Source: JAQVEM01 sp964556165 (GTDB taxonomy: Bacteria; Actinomycetota; Humimicrobiia; Humimicrobiales; Humimicrobiaceae). From it: a stretch of 59,513 nucleotides of DNA. The stretch spans positions 1-59,513 of the forward strand of contig CAZKVH010000007.1 in the NCBI GenBank assembly GCA_964556165.1. The letters are read 5' to 3'. The notes beneath the pieces were generated by a model that did no database searches, was not told the DNA's origin, and saw only the letters and a program-made list of their open reading frames with translations. Below, in pieces: positions 15,839-25,382 of the stretch. The translations under genes and the position numbers were made by a program. The number at the start of each line of letters is the position of its first letter. Position 1 is the stretch's first letter.

Positions 15839-18800
15839 ATGTTTTTGGATATTTTCTCGATTGAAAATCAGTGGCAGCAGTTTATAAAAAAATATAATAA
15901 GTTTAGAGCCGAAGGGAAAAAAGTCAAAGAATCAGGTTTTGAGAGCTTAGTTGCAGATGAAGATATCTGGTCCTTTCTGATAAGTGCTTTCTATAAACAT
16001 TTTAACATGCCCGTACTTGTAGTCACTCCAACTCAGGAAAGTTCTTTAGAGCTTAGAGAGGAAATAAAATGCATCATTCCCGGTGTAGAGATATTTGAAT
16101 TCCCGGGCCTCGGAAATGGTATTTTTTATAAAAATAAAATTATTCCTTCTGAAAATGTTATAAAGAGGTTGAGAGTTATAAGGTACCTGTTTGGTTTAAA
16201 TAAGTGCAAGAATCCTCCTTTAATCATTGCTACAAGCAATTCTTTGCTAAATCTAATGTCTTTTTCGGGAGTTAATGAAATAAAAAATAGTATCAGGATA
16301 TCAGCAGGGGAGGAATATAAAAGGGATAAATTGATTGAGGAGCTTGTCCGTTATGGTTATGAAAGAGTTCATAAAGTTTATGACTGTGGTGAATGCAGTG
16401 TTAGAGGAGAAGTCGTCGATGTATTTGATGTAACAGGTGAGCATCCTGTAAGAATAGATTTTATTGGAGATGAGGTAGAGAAGATTTATTCATACGATAT
16501 ACAGAGCCAGAAGGCTTTAGAACATCTGGGCGATTTATCCATATTTCCGAATAAAAATCCCTGGGAAGTAAAAGAAATGGTAAGCGATAGGAATAACAGA
16601 AAATCAGTTTCTTTTATTGATTTATTAAGCGAAATAACTTCCGAATTTTTTTTAATTCTCTGTGACCCCGTAGAGATTTACCTGAAAATAAAAAGTGATA
16701 TCGATATTCTTAATAAAATTTTCAGCAGAGACAGAGACTTGCTTGTATCAGACGGCAAAATTATAAGAGATTTTTACCTTGCGGAAGAAAATTTTCTTGA
16801 GAAGGAAAACCGCTGTTATAAATTGTACATAAACTCGATGAAAAGGGGGGTTTATGGCAGAAATGAATTCGTTTTCAGCAATATTGCCAGGCAGAAAAAA
16901 AGTTATGGTAGTTCGGCTGATTTTGTATCTAACCTCAAAGAGGACATAAAGGGAAAAAGAAGAATAGTGGTTTCGATTGAAAGCGAAAAGAGAAGGGAAA
17001 AAATAGAAGAACTTCTTTTAAATAACACAATATCATATAGCTATATGAAAACCAGCGGCACTTTCAGTTATGATTTACTTAAACCAGATATTATTAACAT
17101 ATCTGAAAAAAGACTGCATAGAGGATACAGGTCGAAAGTTTCATCAATATATGGTGAACTTGATATTTACGAACAGATGGAGCAGCAGGAGCAAGGCGAT
17201 AAAGCTGTTGCTGCAGATTATCTTGAATTTTTTAAACCCGGAGAATATGTTGTACATAAAACTCATGGCATAGGAAGGTATATCGATATTATTTCAAAAC
17301 AGGTTGAAGGCTATAAGAGAGAATACTTTTTAATAGAATATGCAGGTAATGACAGACTGTATGTTCCTACCTGGCAGGCTGACCGTGTAACAAGGTATGT
17401 TGGTTCCGATAAGCCTTCAATAACATCTCTTACTTCGAAAAAATGGGAAAGTATTAAAAGAAGAGTAAGAAAGTCGGTGCATAAACTTGCTATCGACCTT
17501 GCAAGATTATATGCTGAAAGAAGTTCGATAAGCGGTTATGCTTTTCCAGCTGATAGTCCGTGGCAGAAAGAAATGGAAGATTTATTCCCCTTCAGGGAAA
17601 CCACTGACCAGATTAAAGCAGTAAATTATGTAAAAAAAGCCATGAGCCGGCAGACACCAATGGACATCCTGGTGGTAGGGGATGTAGGGTTTGGCAAAAC
17701 GGAAGTTGCTGTAAGGGCGGCCTTTAAAGCAATTGAAAGTGGAAAACAGGTTTTGATGCTTGTTCCAACGACAATTCTTGCAGACCAGCATTACAGTACT
17801 TTTAGCGAGAGATATAAAAATTATCCTGTTATTCTTGAAGTTTTAAGCAGGTTTAGAACCAGAAAGGAGCAGATGGATATCGTTAAAAAATTTAATGAGG
17901 GAAAAGTAGACATGTTAATCGGTACACATCGTATTCTTCAGGAAGATATAAATCCTAGAGACCCGGGTCTTATAATAGTTGATGAAGAGCAGAGATTTGG
18001 TGTTAACAGCAAAGAAAAAATAAAGTTATTGAAAACAAAAATAGATGTATTGACATTAAGTGCAACTCCCATACCAAGAACTCTGTATATGTCTTTAGCG
18101 GGCATAAAGGATATGGTGCTTATAGAGACACATCCTGAGGGAAGGAACCCTATAAAGACTTTTGTGGGGGAAACTGATTATGGTGTTATAAGCAGAGCCG
18201 TAGAAAGAGAATTAGCAAGGGGAGGGCAGGTTTACTATGTTTATAACAGGGTAATCGGCATTGAAAATAAGAAAATCCAGCTGGAGCATATGATGCCATT
18301 CGCGAAAATTGCTCTCACTCATGGTCAGATGAAAGGTGAAAGGATAGAAAGTGTAATGACTGATTTTATAAATAAAAAATATGATGTCCTTTTAACCACA
18401 TCTATAATAGAGTCCGGTATGGATATTGGCAATGTAAATACATTGATTGTTGAAAATTCACATCTTTTTGGTTTATCGCAGTTATATCAGTTAAGGGGGA
18501 GAGTGGGCAGGTCTTCGGAGATAGCTTATGCTTATTTCTTCTACCCCGGCGGGAAGAGTATGAGTTTACGGGCATTTCAGAGGCTTAAGACATTGTCCGA
18601 ATATACAGAGCTTGGTTCTGGCTATAACATAGCAATGAGAGATCTTGAAATAAGGGGAGCCGGGGAAATTCTGGGTGCACGGCAGCACGGGCATATGAAC
18701 AGTGTTGGTTTTAATATGTATTGTCAGATAATAAAAGAAGAAGTAGAGAAGCTTCAGGGTCTGGAAGTAGAGGAAGATATCGATGTTCAGATAGATTTGC

Positions 18801-19210
18801 CGGTCAGCGCTTATATCCCCAGGAGCTATATCAGAAATGAAAAAGATAGAATAAATGTTTATAAAATATTAGGTAATGCTAAAAGCATTGACGAGATAGA
18901 TAAAATTAAAAAAGAGGTAATCTCAAGGTATAAAGATGCTCCTAAAGTTGTGGATAATCTTGTAAATATTGCTAAAATAAAGTATTTGCTAAAAAAGGCA
19001 GGGGTAGAAAAGCTCGTATTTTCAGATGGTGTTGGGATATATCTTAAGAAAGTATATATGACACAGGCTAAAGCTGAAAAAATGGCTGAAGAAAATGAAG
19101 ATTTGTCATACGAACCGATTCTTAAAAGAGTGGTAATAAAAAAAGCTGGCGAAAATATTAATTTAGGTTTAGTTTTAAAAAAGCTAAATGATATAATAAG
19201 TTTTATGTAA
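15839..19210 (+). CDS. mfd: Transcription-repair coupling factor Mfd
   Basis: An 1123-residue ATP-dependent translocase that removes stalled RNA polymerase and recruits UvrA. The domain order is the UvrB-like N-terminal region (GYERVHKVYDCGECSVRGEVVDVFDV at about 170-200), the RNA-polymerase-interacting CarD-like domain (FFKPGEYVVHKTHGIGRYIDI at about 465), and the RecG-like helicase with Walker A GDVGFGKTEVAVRAAF and DEEQ box IIVDEEQRFGV. Motif III LSATPIPRTLYMS and motif VI QLRGRVGRS follow, then the TRCF domain (SAYIPRSYIRNEKDRINVYK). The length is slightly below E. coli Mfd (1148). The start has CCGGAGATAAAG upstream. Confidence 0.98.
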   Translation: MFLDIFSIENQWQQFIKKYNKFRAEGKKVKESGFESLVADEDIWSFLISAFYKHFNMPVLVVTPTQESSLELREEIKCIIPGVEIFEFPGLGNGIFYKNKIIPSENVIKRLRVIRYLFGLNKCKNPPLIIATSNSLLNLMSFSGVNEIKNSIRISAGEEYKRDKLIEELVRYGYERVHKVYDCGECSVRGEVVDVFDVTGEHPVRIDFIGDEVEKIYSYDIQSQKALEHLGDLSIFPNKNPWEVKEMVSDRNNRKSVSFIDLLSEITSEFFLILCDPVEIYLKIKSDIDILNKIFSRDRDLLVSDGKIIRDFYLAEENFLEKENRCYKLYINSMKRGVYGRNEFVFSNIARQKKSYGSSADFVSNLKEDIKGKRRIVVSIESEKRREKIEELLLNNTISYSYMKTSGTFSYDLLKPDIINISEKRLHRGYRSKVSSIYGELDIYEQMEQQEQGDKAVAADYLEFFKPGEYVVHKTHGIGRYIDIISKQVEGYKREYFLIEYAGNDRLYVPTWQADRVTRYVGSDKPSITSLTSKKWESIKRRVRKSVHKLAIDLARLYAERSSISGYAFPADSPWQKEMEDLFPFRETTDQIKAVNYVKKAMSRQTPMDILVVGDVGFGKTEVAVRAAFKAIESGKQVLMLVPTTILADQHYSTFSERYKNYPVILEVLSRFRTRKEQMDIVKKFNEGKVDMLIGTHRILQEDINPRDPGLIIVDEEQRFGVNSKEKIKLLKTKIDVLTLSATPIPRTLYMSLAGIKDMVLIETHPEGRNPIKTFVGETDYGVISRAVERELARGGQVYYVYNRVIGIENKKIQLEHMMPFAKIALTHGQMKGERIESVMTDFINKKYDVLLTTSIIESGMDIGNVNTLIVENSHLFGLSQLYQLRGRVGRSSEIAYAYFFYPGGKSMSLRAFQRLKTLSEYTELGSGYNIAMRDLEIRGAGEILGARQHGHMNSVGFNMYCQIIKEEVEKLQGLEVEEDIDVQIDLPVSAYIPRSYIRNEKDRINVYKILGNAKSIDEIDKIKKEVISRYKDAPKVVDNLVNIAKIKYLLKKAGVEKLVFSDGVGIYLKKVYMTQAKAEKMAEENEDLSYEPILKRVVIKKAGENINLGLVLKKLNDIISFM

Positions 19211-19234
19211 TTTCATTAGTAGAAAGGGTGTTAT

Positions 19235-20278
19235 TTGAAAATAAGATTAAGGAAGAGTTATATCTATATAATCATACCAGTTGTGGTTATCCTGATTGCA
19301 CTATCTGTTTATTTTTTTGTTTTCTACAATAAGACAGTAGCTGTAGTTGACGGAATGAAAATAAAGGAAAAAGAAGTAGGTGTTTATGTTGAATTTTTAA
19401 AAAAGCAGGATACAACAGGCGAGATTGGGTCAGATGAAGAGCAATTGAAAACACTGGAATCAAGTATAATTGATTCACTGATTGTAATTAAATTACTTGA
19501 AAGGTATGCAGAAGAAAATGACCTGGCTGTTACCAATGAAGAAGTGGATGAACAAATGAATTCAATAGTGGAAAGTTATTCATCAGAGGAAGAATTTGAG
19601 AAATCTCTGAAAGAAAACGGTATAAGTAAGGAATTTCTGGAAACGGAACTCAGAGGACAATTATTGAGAACCAGGATTTATACAGAAGTTACTTCTGATA
19701 TTGCTGTTACAGAAGATGAATCGGAACAATTTTATGAGGATAACAGGGAGACTATGTTTTTAGTTCCTGAAAGCGTAAAAGCAGGTCATATCCTGGCTAT
19801 GTTCCCCTGGCTAATAGATGGCACCGAAGAGACCGAAGAGGGAAAGTTAGAAGCAAGGGATAAAATAGAAATAGTTGAGGGAAAGTTAAAAGACGGAGAA
19901 AATTTTGAAGAATTAGCGCGCCAGTATTCGGATGATGGAGCTACTGCTGAAAATGGTGGAGATCTGGGCTATATAAGTGAAGGTCAGATGGTTGAAGAGT
20001 TTGAAAAGGCATTGTTTTCTCTGGATATGGGAGAAGTAAGTGATATTGTTGAGACCGAGTATGGATTTCACATTATAAAGGCATATGAAATGAGAGATGA
20101 GTATATCCAGGAATTTGAGGAGGTAAAAGAAAATATCAGTGCATATCTTTTGAGCTTATATAAAGAAAACAAATGGAATGATTTTATTTATTCTTTGATT
20201 GAGTCAGCAGACATAGAATATCTTACCGAAGCAGAAGGTACTTTGAATAGTTCCGAAACCGGAGAAGAGAGCGAATGA
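19235..20278 (+). CDS. Membrane-anchored parvulin-type peptidyl-prolyl isomerase (PrsA/SurA-like)
   Basis: A 347-residue extracytoplasmic foldase. It has an N-terminal membrane anchor (about residues 9-29; no lipobox Cys), a SurA-N-like helical region (VDGMKIKEKEVGVYVEFLKKQ through LRTRIYTEV), and a rotamase domain at about 180-290 (VKAGHILAMF, GENFEELARQYSDDGATAENGGDLGYISEGQMVEEFEKALFSLDMGEVSDIVETEYGFHIIKAY). The start codon is TTG at 19235, preceded by GAAAGGGTG at good spacing. The stop overlaps mazG by 4 bp (ATGA). A SurA-like gene between mfd and mazG is also seen in Actinomycetota. Confidence 0.93.
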   Translation: MKIRLRKSYIYIIIPVVVILIALSVYFFVFYNKTVAVVDGMKIKEKEVGVYVEFLKKQDTTGEIGSDEEQLKTLESSIIDSLIVIKLLERYAEENDLAVTNEEVDEQMNSIVESYSSEEEFEKSLKENGISKEFLETELRGQLLRTRIYTEVTSDIAVTEDESEQFYEDNRETMFLVPESVKAGHILAMFPWLIDGTEETEEGKLEARDKIEIVEGKLKDGENFEELARQYSDDGATAENGGDLGYISEGQMVEEFEKALFSLDMGEVSDIVETEYGFHIIKAYEMRDEYIQEFEEVKENISAYLLSLYKENKWNDFIYSLIESADIEYLTEAEGTLNSSETGEESE

Positions 20279-21114
20279 AATTTAAACTTGATACTGCCAG
20301 TCTTAAAAATTTAGATAAAATAAATGAAAGTGATAAGCTTTTCTATATTCTATTGGGTGTTATAGAAAAGCTAAGGTCACCGGAGGGATGCATGTGGGAC
20401 AGAGAACAAAATCACAGGACTATAAAGAAAAATCTTATAGAAGAGACCTATGAAGCTGTTGAGAGCATAGATAACAGCGATTTCGATGGTTTAAAGGAAG
20501 AACTCGGAGATTTGCTACTTCAGATAGTTTTTCACAGCCAGATTGCTGCTGAAAATAAAGAGTTCGACATAAGCGAAGTTTTGCGTGGTATCATAAATAA
20601 ACTTGTAAGAAGGCATCCGCATGTATTTGAAGGGCTTGTTTTAAAGAGCAGCAAGGAAATACTTGCGAACTGGGAAGTCATTAAAAAAAGCGAGAAAAAG
20701 AGTAAGTCTGATAAAGCTGACTCTGTGTTTAGCGGAATTCCAAAATCACTACCTGCCCTTCATTTTGCTCACGAGATCCAGACCAGAGCTTCAAGGCTGG
20801 GATTTGACTGGAATGATGGAATCAGTGTTTTTAAGAAGCTTGAGGAGGAGTTAGCAGAACTTAAGGAAGAAGTAAAAAAAGGCAGTAAGGGCAATATTTC
20901 AGATGAAATAGGTGATGTTATTTTTACAATAGTAAATTTTTCAAGGCATACAGGTGTTGATTGTGAAGAAAGTTTATATGATGCAAGCAAGAGATTTATA
21001 AAAAGGTTTGATTTTATGGAAAGATACGCAGAAGAAAAAAAATTAGATTTTAAAAAATTATCAATTGAAGAAAAAGATAAGCTCTGGGAAATTGCAAAGA
21101 GAGAGATAGTATGA
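20275..21114 (+). CDS. mazG: Nucleoside triphosphate pyrophosphohydrolase MazG
   Basis: A 279-residue all-alpha NTP pyrophosphatase with two MazG repeats. Repeat 1 (about 25-135) carries LRSPEGCMWDREQNHRTIKKNLIEETYEAVESI and EELGDLLLQIVFHSQIA with the Mg-binding EExxE and ExxD. Repeat 2 (about 165-265) has LHFAHEIQTRASRLGFDWND, EEELAELKEEV and DEIGDVIFTIVNFSRH. It removes noncanonical or excess NTPs. It overlaps the isomerase gene and pyk by 4 bp each, so it is translationally coupled on both sides. Confidence 0.96.
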   Translation: MKFKLDTASLKNLDKINESDKLFYILLGVIEKLRSPEGCMWDREQNHRTIKKNLIEETYEAVESIDNSDFDGLKEELGDLLLQIVFHSQIAAENKEFDISEVLRGIINKLVRRHPHVFEGLVLKSSKEILANWEVIKKSEKKSKSDKADSVFSGIPKSLPALHFAHEIQTRASRLGFDWNDGISVFKKLEEELAELKEEVKKGSKGNISDEIGDVIFTIVNFSRHTGVDCEESLYDASKRFIKRFDFMERYAEEKKLDFKKLSIEEKDKLWEIAKREIV

Positions 21115-22574
21115 AGAAAACAAAGATAATTTGTACCATTGGACCGGCAAGCAAAGACAAGAAGATTCTAAAGAGTATGATAAAGGGTGGGATGGATATA
21201 GCGCGAATAAATACTTCTCATAGCGATTCAGCAGAAGTTGTTGAGATAGTTGAGGAAATAAGAAAAATTTCAAAGGAATACAAAAAAAATACTGCAATAA
21301 TGCTGGATCTGCAGGGTCCAAAAATCAGAGTAAGCAGGCTGGATAGTGAGCTGAATATATGCAAAAAACAGAAAGTCATTTTTACTTCAGACGCTAATTA
21401 TCATCTGGATTACTCAAAAATCGATAAAGATATTGACACAGTAATTAAAGTTACATACAGAAGGTTTATAGATGATATTAAAGTAGATGGGCGTATTTTT
21501 ATTGATGACGGTCTTTTAGAGCTTAAAGTTCTTGAAATACACAAAAAGGATAAAATTGCTATCTGTGAAGTGATAACAGGAGGATTGCTTAAATCCCATA
21601 AAGGGATTAATTTACCCGGTGTTACTATAAGTACGGATTCGATTACCAGGAAGGATATGGATTTTCTTGAACTTGGCATGAAGCTTCGAGTGGATTTTAT
21701 AGCTCAATCTTTTGTCAGGGATTTTAGCGATGTAGAAAAAATAAAAGAGTTAATACGCAGAAAAAAAGAGCATATAATGGTTATAGCTAAAATCGAGAAG
21801 TATGAAGCAGTTGATAATTACGACAGTATATTAAATTCAGCAGATGCCATTATGGTTGCAAGAGGAGATCTCGGAATTGAGATTGACCCTGAAGATATCC
21901 CAAATCTTCAAAAAGAGTTTGTAAAGAAAGCTAATATGGCAGCGAAGCCGGTAATAACCGCTACGCAGATGCTTGATTCTATGATGAGGAATCCAAGACC
22001 CACGAGAGCTGAAGTGAGCGATGTAGCAAATGCAATACTGGATGGTTCGGATGCAGTTATGCTGTCTGGAGAAACTGCTATTGGCAAATACCCGCTGGAG
22101 TCTTTAAAGATGATGGTTAAAATAATAAATAAGACAGAAGCATCACTAAATTATGAATTAATATCACGTAACAATGCGATTGAGAGAAAGAAATCAGGGA
22201 TTTACTGTAACAATATTACAGAAGCGATAAGTTTTGCAGCAGTTGAAGTAGCTAAAATGCTTAATGCAAAGGCTATAATATCATCTACCGAATCGGGAAA
22301 TACAGCAAGACAGGTTTCTAAAAATAAACCAAAGAGCATCATAATAGGAGCCAGTGCAAATGACTGGATAATAAGGCAATTAATGATAAGCTGGGGGGTA
22401 ATTCCGGTTAAGACAGGAAAAGCGAAAAATATCGATACTATGATTGAGGAATCTGTAAATGTTTCAAGGAAGCTCAAATATATAGGTCCTGGAGATAAGG
22501 TAGTCATCACAGCCGGAGTATTGGTTAACAAACCGGGGAGCACAAATCTTATAAATGTTATAGAACTGGAATAA
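21111..22574 (+). CDS. pyk: Pyruvate kinase
   Basis: A 487-residue glycolytic enzyme converting phosphoenolpyruvate and ADP to pyruvate and ATP. Visible motifs are KIICTIGPAS at the N-terminus, ARINTSH, MLDLQGPKIRVSRL, IAKIEKYEAVDNYD with the catalytic Lys and metal ligands, VARGDLGIEI, TATQMLDSMMRNPRPTRAEVSDVANAILDGSDAVMLSGETAIGKYP, and a normal C-terminal regulatory domain. The start overlaps mazG (ATGA). The gene occupies the position where actinobacterial genomes usually have enolase. Confidence 0.97.
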   Translation: MKKTKIICTIGPASKDKKILKSMIKGGMDIARINTSHSDSAEVVEIVEEIRKISKEYKKNTAIMLDLQGPKIRVSRLDSELNICKKQKVIFTSDANYHLDYSKIDKDIDTVIKVTYRRFIDDIKVDGRIFIDDGLLELKVLEIHKKDKIAICEVITGGLLKSHKGINLPGVTISTDSITRKDMDFLELGMKLRVDFIAQSFVRDFSDVEKIKELIRRKKEHIMVIAKIEKYEAVDNYDSILNSADAIMVARGDLGIEIDPEDIPNLQKEFVKKANMAAKPVITATQMLDSMMRNPRPTRAEVSDVANAILDGSDAVMLSGETAIGKYPLESLKMMVKIINKTEASLNYELISRNNAIERKKSGIYCNNITEAISFAAVEVAKMLNAKAIISSTESGNTARQVSKNKPKSIIIGASANDWIIRQLMISWGVIPVKTGKAKNIDTMIEESVNVSRKLKYIGPGDKVVITAGVLVNKPGSTNLINVIELE

Positions 22575-22610
22575 AGTTTTTTGATAGGTTTTTTTATTCT
22601 GGCAGGTTTC

Positions 22611-23273
22611 TTAGTCTTCAGTAAATCTTAATTTTTTAAGTAGTTTATCTTCACCTATCAATGTAAGCACATCGTCCTTTTGAAATCTGTATTTGATGTC
22701 TGGCGGAGCTAAAATCTCGTTGTTTTTCTTTTTTATGCTTATTATTGTCACTCCGTATTTGTTTCTTAAGTTTAATTCTATTAGCGTTTTTCCTATCATC
22801 AGGTCCGGTGTTGGTATCTCGATTATGCTTATGTCGGAGCTTACCTTCAGGAAATCAATAATATTTGTGCTGACCAGGCTCCTTGCCACTCTTTCACCCA
22901 TATCTTTTTCAGGGTATACTATAATATCTGCACCGACTTTTGAAAGAACTCTTCCCTGTGTTCTGGTACCTGCTTTGGCAATTATTTTTTTTGCACCTTT
23001 TTCTTTAAGGAGAAGAGTTACCAGTATTGAGTTTTGAATATATTTTTCTCCGATACAAACAATTGCTGCTTCGTAGTCAGGGATGCCCATTGATTCCAGT
23101 ATATCTGCATCTGTAGCATCGCATTTTACAACATCGGCTATTTGCTCGGAAACTCGCTGAATTCTGTCTTCGGACTGGTCTATTCCGACCACGCTATGAC
23201 CGCATTCTGTCAGGGTTCCTGCTACACTTGCCCCAAATCTCCCCAGACCTATTACTAAAAATTGTTTCTTCAT
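22611..23273 (-). CDS. trkA: Potassium uptake regulatory subunit TrkA/KtrA
   Basis: A 220-residue RCK protein gating the adjacent Trk/Ktr channel. The N-terminal Rossmann fold has the NAD/ATP loop VIGLGRFGASVAGTLTECGHSVVGIDQSEDRI, CDATDADIL and AAIVCIGEKYIQNSILVTLLLKEKGAKKIIAKA. The C-terminal RCK_C domain covers about 140-220 (IIEIPTPDLMIGKTLIELNLRNKYGVTIISI). Its start is 4 bp downstream of the trkH stop, so the two form an operon. It is convergent with pyk across 36 bp that contain no convincing terminator hairpin. Confidence 0.96.
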   Translation of the reverse strand: MKKQFLVIGLGRFGASVAGTLTECGHSVVGIDQSEDRIQRVSEQIADVVKCDATDADILESMGIPDYEAAIVCIGEKYIQNSILVTLLLKEKGAKKIIAKAGTRTQGRVLSKVGADIIVYPEKDMGERVARSLVSTNIIDFLKVSSDISIIEIPTPDLMIGKTLIELNLRNKYGVTIISIKKKNNEILAPPDIKYRFQKDDVLTLIGEDKLLKKLRFTED

Positions 23274-23277
23274 TTTT

Positions 23278-24624
23278 TTATCCTATTGTTATACTTTCTT
23301 CCGGATATGTAATTTTATTAATAGCACCTCTAATGGCAATTGCCAGTGATAGGGTACTTATGCCAATTCTACCAATAAACATTGTTAGTATCAATATGAG
23401 TTTGCTTGGTATAGAAAGGGCTGATGTAATTCCGGTGGTGAGACCGACTGTACCGAATGCTGATACAACTTCAAATAAAACTTCTTTTAGCGAAATTCTT
23501 TCAAATGCCAGTATTCCTATTGTTGATATTATGATTAATACAATCGCAACAGTAGTAAGGGTCAGAGCTCTGTAAATAAGGCTCGGGGGAAGTTTTCTTT
23601 TAAACAATGTAACTTCGCTTCTACCTCTAAGGGACCTTAAGCCTGCAGCAGCTATAGTGGCAAAAGTCGTTGTTTTAATACCGCCGCCGGTACCGCCTGG
23701 AGAAGCTCCTATGAACATCAGAAATATTATGACAAGAGCAGTAGCAGGATTTAACCTGCCAATATTCATTGTATTAAAGCCGGCTGTTCTTGCTGTGATA
23801 GACTGAAAGAAGCTTGCCAGGATTTTAGTTGATAACGGCTTGTTTCCTATGGATTCCGGGTTAGCAAATTCAAGTAGTAAGAACAAAGCAGCTCCTGATA
23901 AAATAAGAATTGCAGTGATAGATAATACTACCTTAGTATGCAGGGATAGATGCCTGATTCTTCTGAAGGAAATTATTTCTGAGATTACAGGGAAACCAAT
24001 TCCTCCCAGCACTATTAAGAGCATAAATATAATGTTTAGCGGAATGTAGGAACTGAAACCTTCCAGGCTATTTGAATATAAAGAGAAACCTGCATTATTA
24101 AAGGCACTTATAGTATGGAAAAGGCTAAAAGTCATGGATGTTTTAAAGGTGTAAAGGTATTTAAAATGAAAAATAACAGTCATAATGATAAACCCTATAA
24201 ATTCTATGGTAAAAGTTGTGCCTGCTATTACCATAAAAAATCTGGAGGCGCTAAATGGTTGAGCGGAACCAAAACTTGCGTTGATATAGAATTTATCTTT
24301 TATATGTATTTTTCTACCGAGTATTAAACCAAAGATAGACCCTATGGTCATAATACCTAATCCGCCAATCTGTATCAGGATGAGTATAACTATTTTACCC
24401 AGGTCGGTAAAAAAAGTAGGAGTATCCTGGACTATTAATCCTGTTACGCAAACAGCAGAAGTTGCAGTAAAGAGAGCGTCCACATAATGGATGCGTCCGC
24501 TGCTGGTCATCTGCGGTATCATGAGGATGAGAGAACCAATTATTATGGTAATAGCAAAACCAAGCAGTACCTGCTTTGCTATTTTATTTTGAGTTCTGGA
24601 AGAAAATAGAGGTATTTCTTTCAT
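23278..24624 (-). CDS. trkH: Potassium uptake channel subunit TrkH/KtrB
   Basis: A 448-residue TrkH/KtrB-family cation channel with repeated M1-P-M2 units. Pore-loop and filter segments include ATSAVCVTGLIVQDT (unit 1), SAFNNAGFSLYSNSLEGF (unit 2), SITARTAGFNTMNIGRLNPAT with the following FIGASPGGTGGGIKTTTFA (unit 3) and SAFGTVGLTTGI (unit 4). It forms the membrane pore; TrkA downstream gates it. The block is inserted on the opposite strand between pyk and divIC. The 259 bp upstream (24625-24883) is AT-rich, shared with the divergent divIC gene, and probably holds both promoters. Confidence 0.96.
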   Translation of the reverse strand: MKEIPLFSSRTQNKIAKQVLLGFAITIIIGSLILMIPQMTSSGRIHYVDALFTATSAVCVTGLIVQDTPTFFTDLGKIVILILIQIGGLGIMTIGSIFGLILGRKIHIKDKFYINASFGSAQPFSASRFFMVIAGTTFTIEFIGFIIMTVIFHFKYLYTFKTSMTFSLFHTISAFNNAGFSLYSNSLEGFSSYIPLNIIFMLLIVLGGIGFPVISEIISFRRIRHLSLHTKVVLSITAILILSGAALFLLLEFANPESIGNKPLSTKILASFFQSITARTAGFNTMNIGRLNPATALVIIFLMFIGASPGGTGGGIKTTTFATIAAAGLRSLRGRSEVTLFKRKLPPSLIYRALTLTTVAIVLIIISTIGILAFERISLKEVLFEVVSAFGTVGLTTGITSALSIPSKLILILTMFIGRIGISTLSLAIAIRGAINKITYPEESITIG

Positions 24625-24883
24625 TATTTAAATTTAATTGTTTTTTTGAGTTTTAATCATCTGGCAATATTCAATATATAAATTGATATTTTAGTGGAGT
24701 TGGCAATGAAAGGCAATAACATTATTTTTTTGGGTTGATTTGTGGGATATTAACAAAATCTACAAATACTGGTATTATTCTTTAGAATATATTCTTATAA
24801 AGAATTAATTTTTTTTGGCGTCTGTAGTTATAAAAGTTTTATAGTTTGAATTTAATGTAATAAAAAAGTAGAAAAAAAATAAA

Positions 24884-25315
24884 ATGGATGATGAAGTAAA
24901 AATAGCCAGTAAATTATCCAGAAAAGCCAAAATAAATATTTTAATTATTGTTTTTTTGCTTTTTATAGCGGTTGCAGTATTGACTTCTATTAACCAGATA
25001 AAAGATGTTATTGAGAAGAGAGAAAAGCTTGTAGAACTCAGAGAGAAATTAAACTGGTACAGAAATGAGAATATTGGACTTTTGGCTCTTGAAAAAAGCC
25101 TTTACGAAGAAGAAACCATAGAAGCTGAAGCGAGAAAACAATTTAACATGACCTCTGGTGATGAAACCAATGTTTCTATAATAAATGAGGAGGATAATTC
25201 TGTAGCAGGGTCCAGGAATGGCAACAATGCTTCTAAAGAAAGCGAATATTCAGGTTATGATCTCTGGGAAAATATAAAGGCCTTTTATAATAATGAAATA
25301 AGAGATGCTGATTAA
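24884..25315 (+). CDS. divIC: Septum formation initiator (FtsB/DivIC-like)
   Basis: A 143-residue bitopic protein. It has a short basic cytoplasmic N-terminus, one transmembrane helix (about residues 18-40: KINILIIVFLLFIAVAVLTSI) and an extracellular coiled coil (DVIEKREKLVELREKLNWYRNENIGLLALEKSLYEEETIEAEARKQFNM). The EAEARKxFxMTSGDE tail matches the DivIC/FtsB ending (usually EEIARxxLxLVxPGE). The C-terminus is a low-complexity Asn/Ser/Glu tail. Its position immediately before ppx/gppA and tRNA-Leu is the actinobacterial arrangement. The weak ribosome-binding site and AT-rich upstream region leave the start slightly uncertain. Confidence 0.85.
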   Translation: MDDEVKIASKLSRKAKINILIIVFLLFIAVAVLTSINQIKDVIEKREKLVELREKLNWYRNENIGLLALEKSLYEEETIEAEARKQFNMTSGDETNVSIINEEDNSVAGSRNGNNASKESEYSGYDLWENIKAFYNNEIRDAD

Positions 25316-25382
25316 AGGTAAGGAAATAAAAAGATAAAACAATTACTTATTAAAAAAATATATCCAATAATAATTATTCTGG

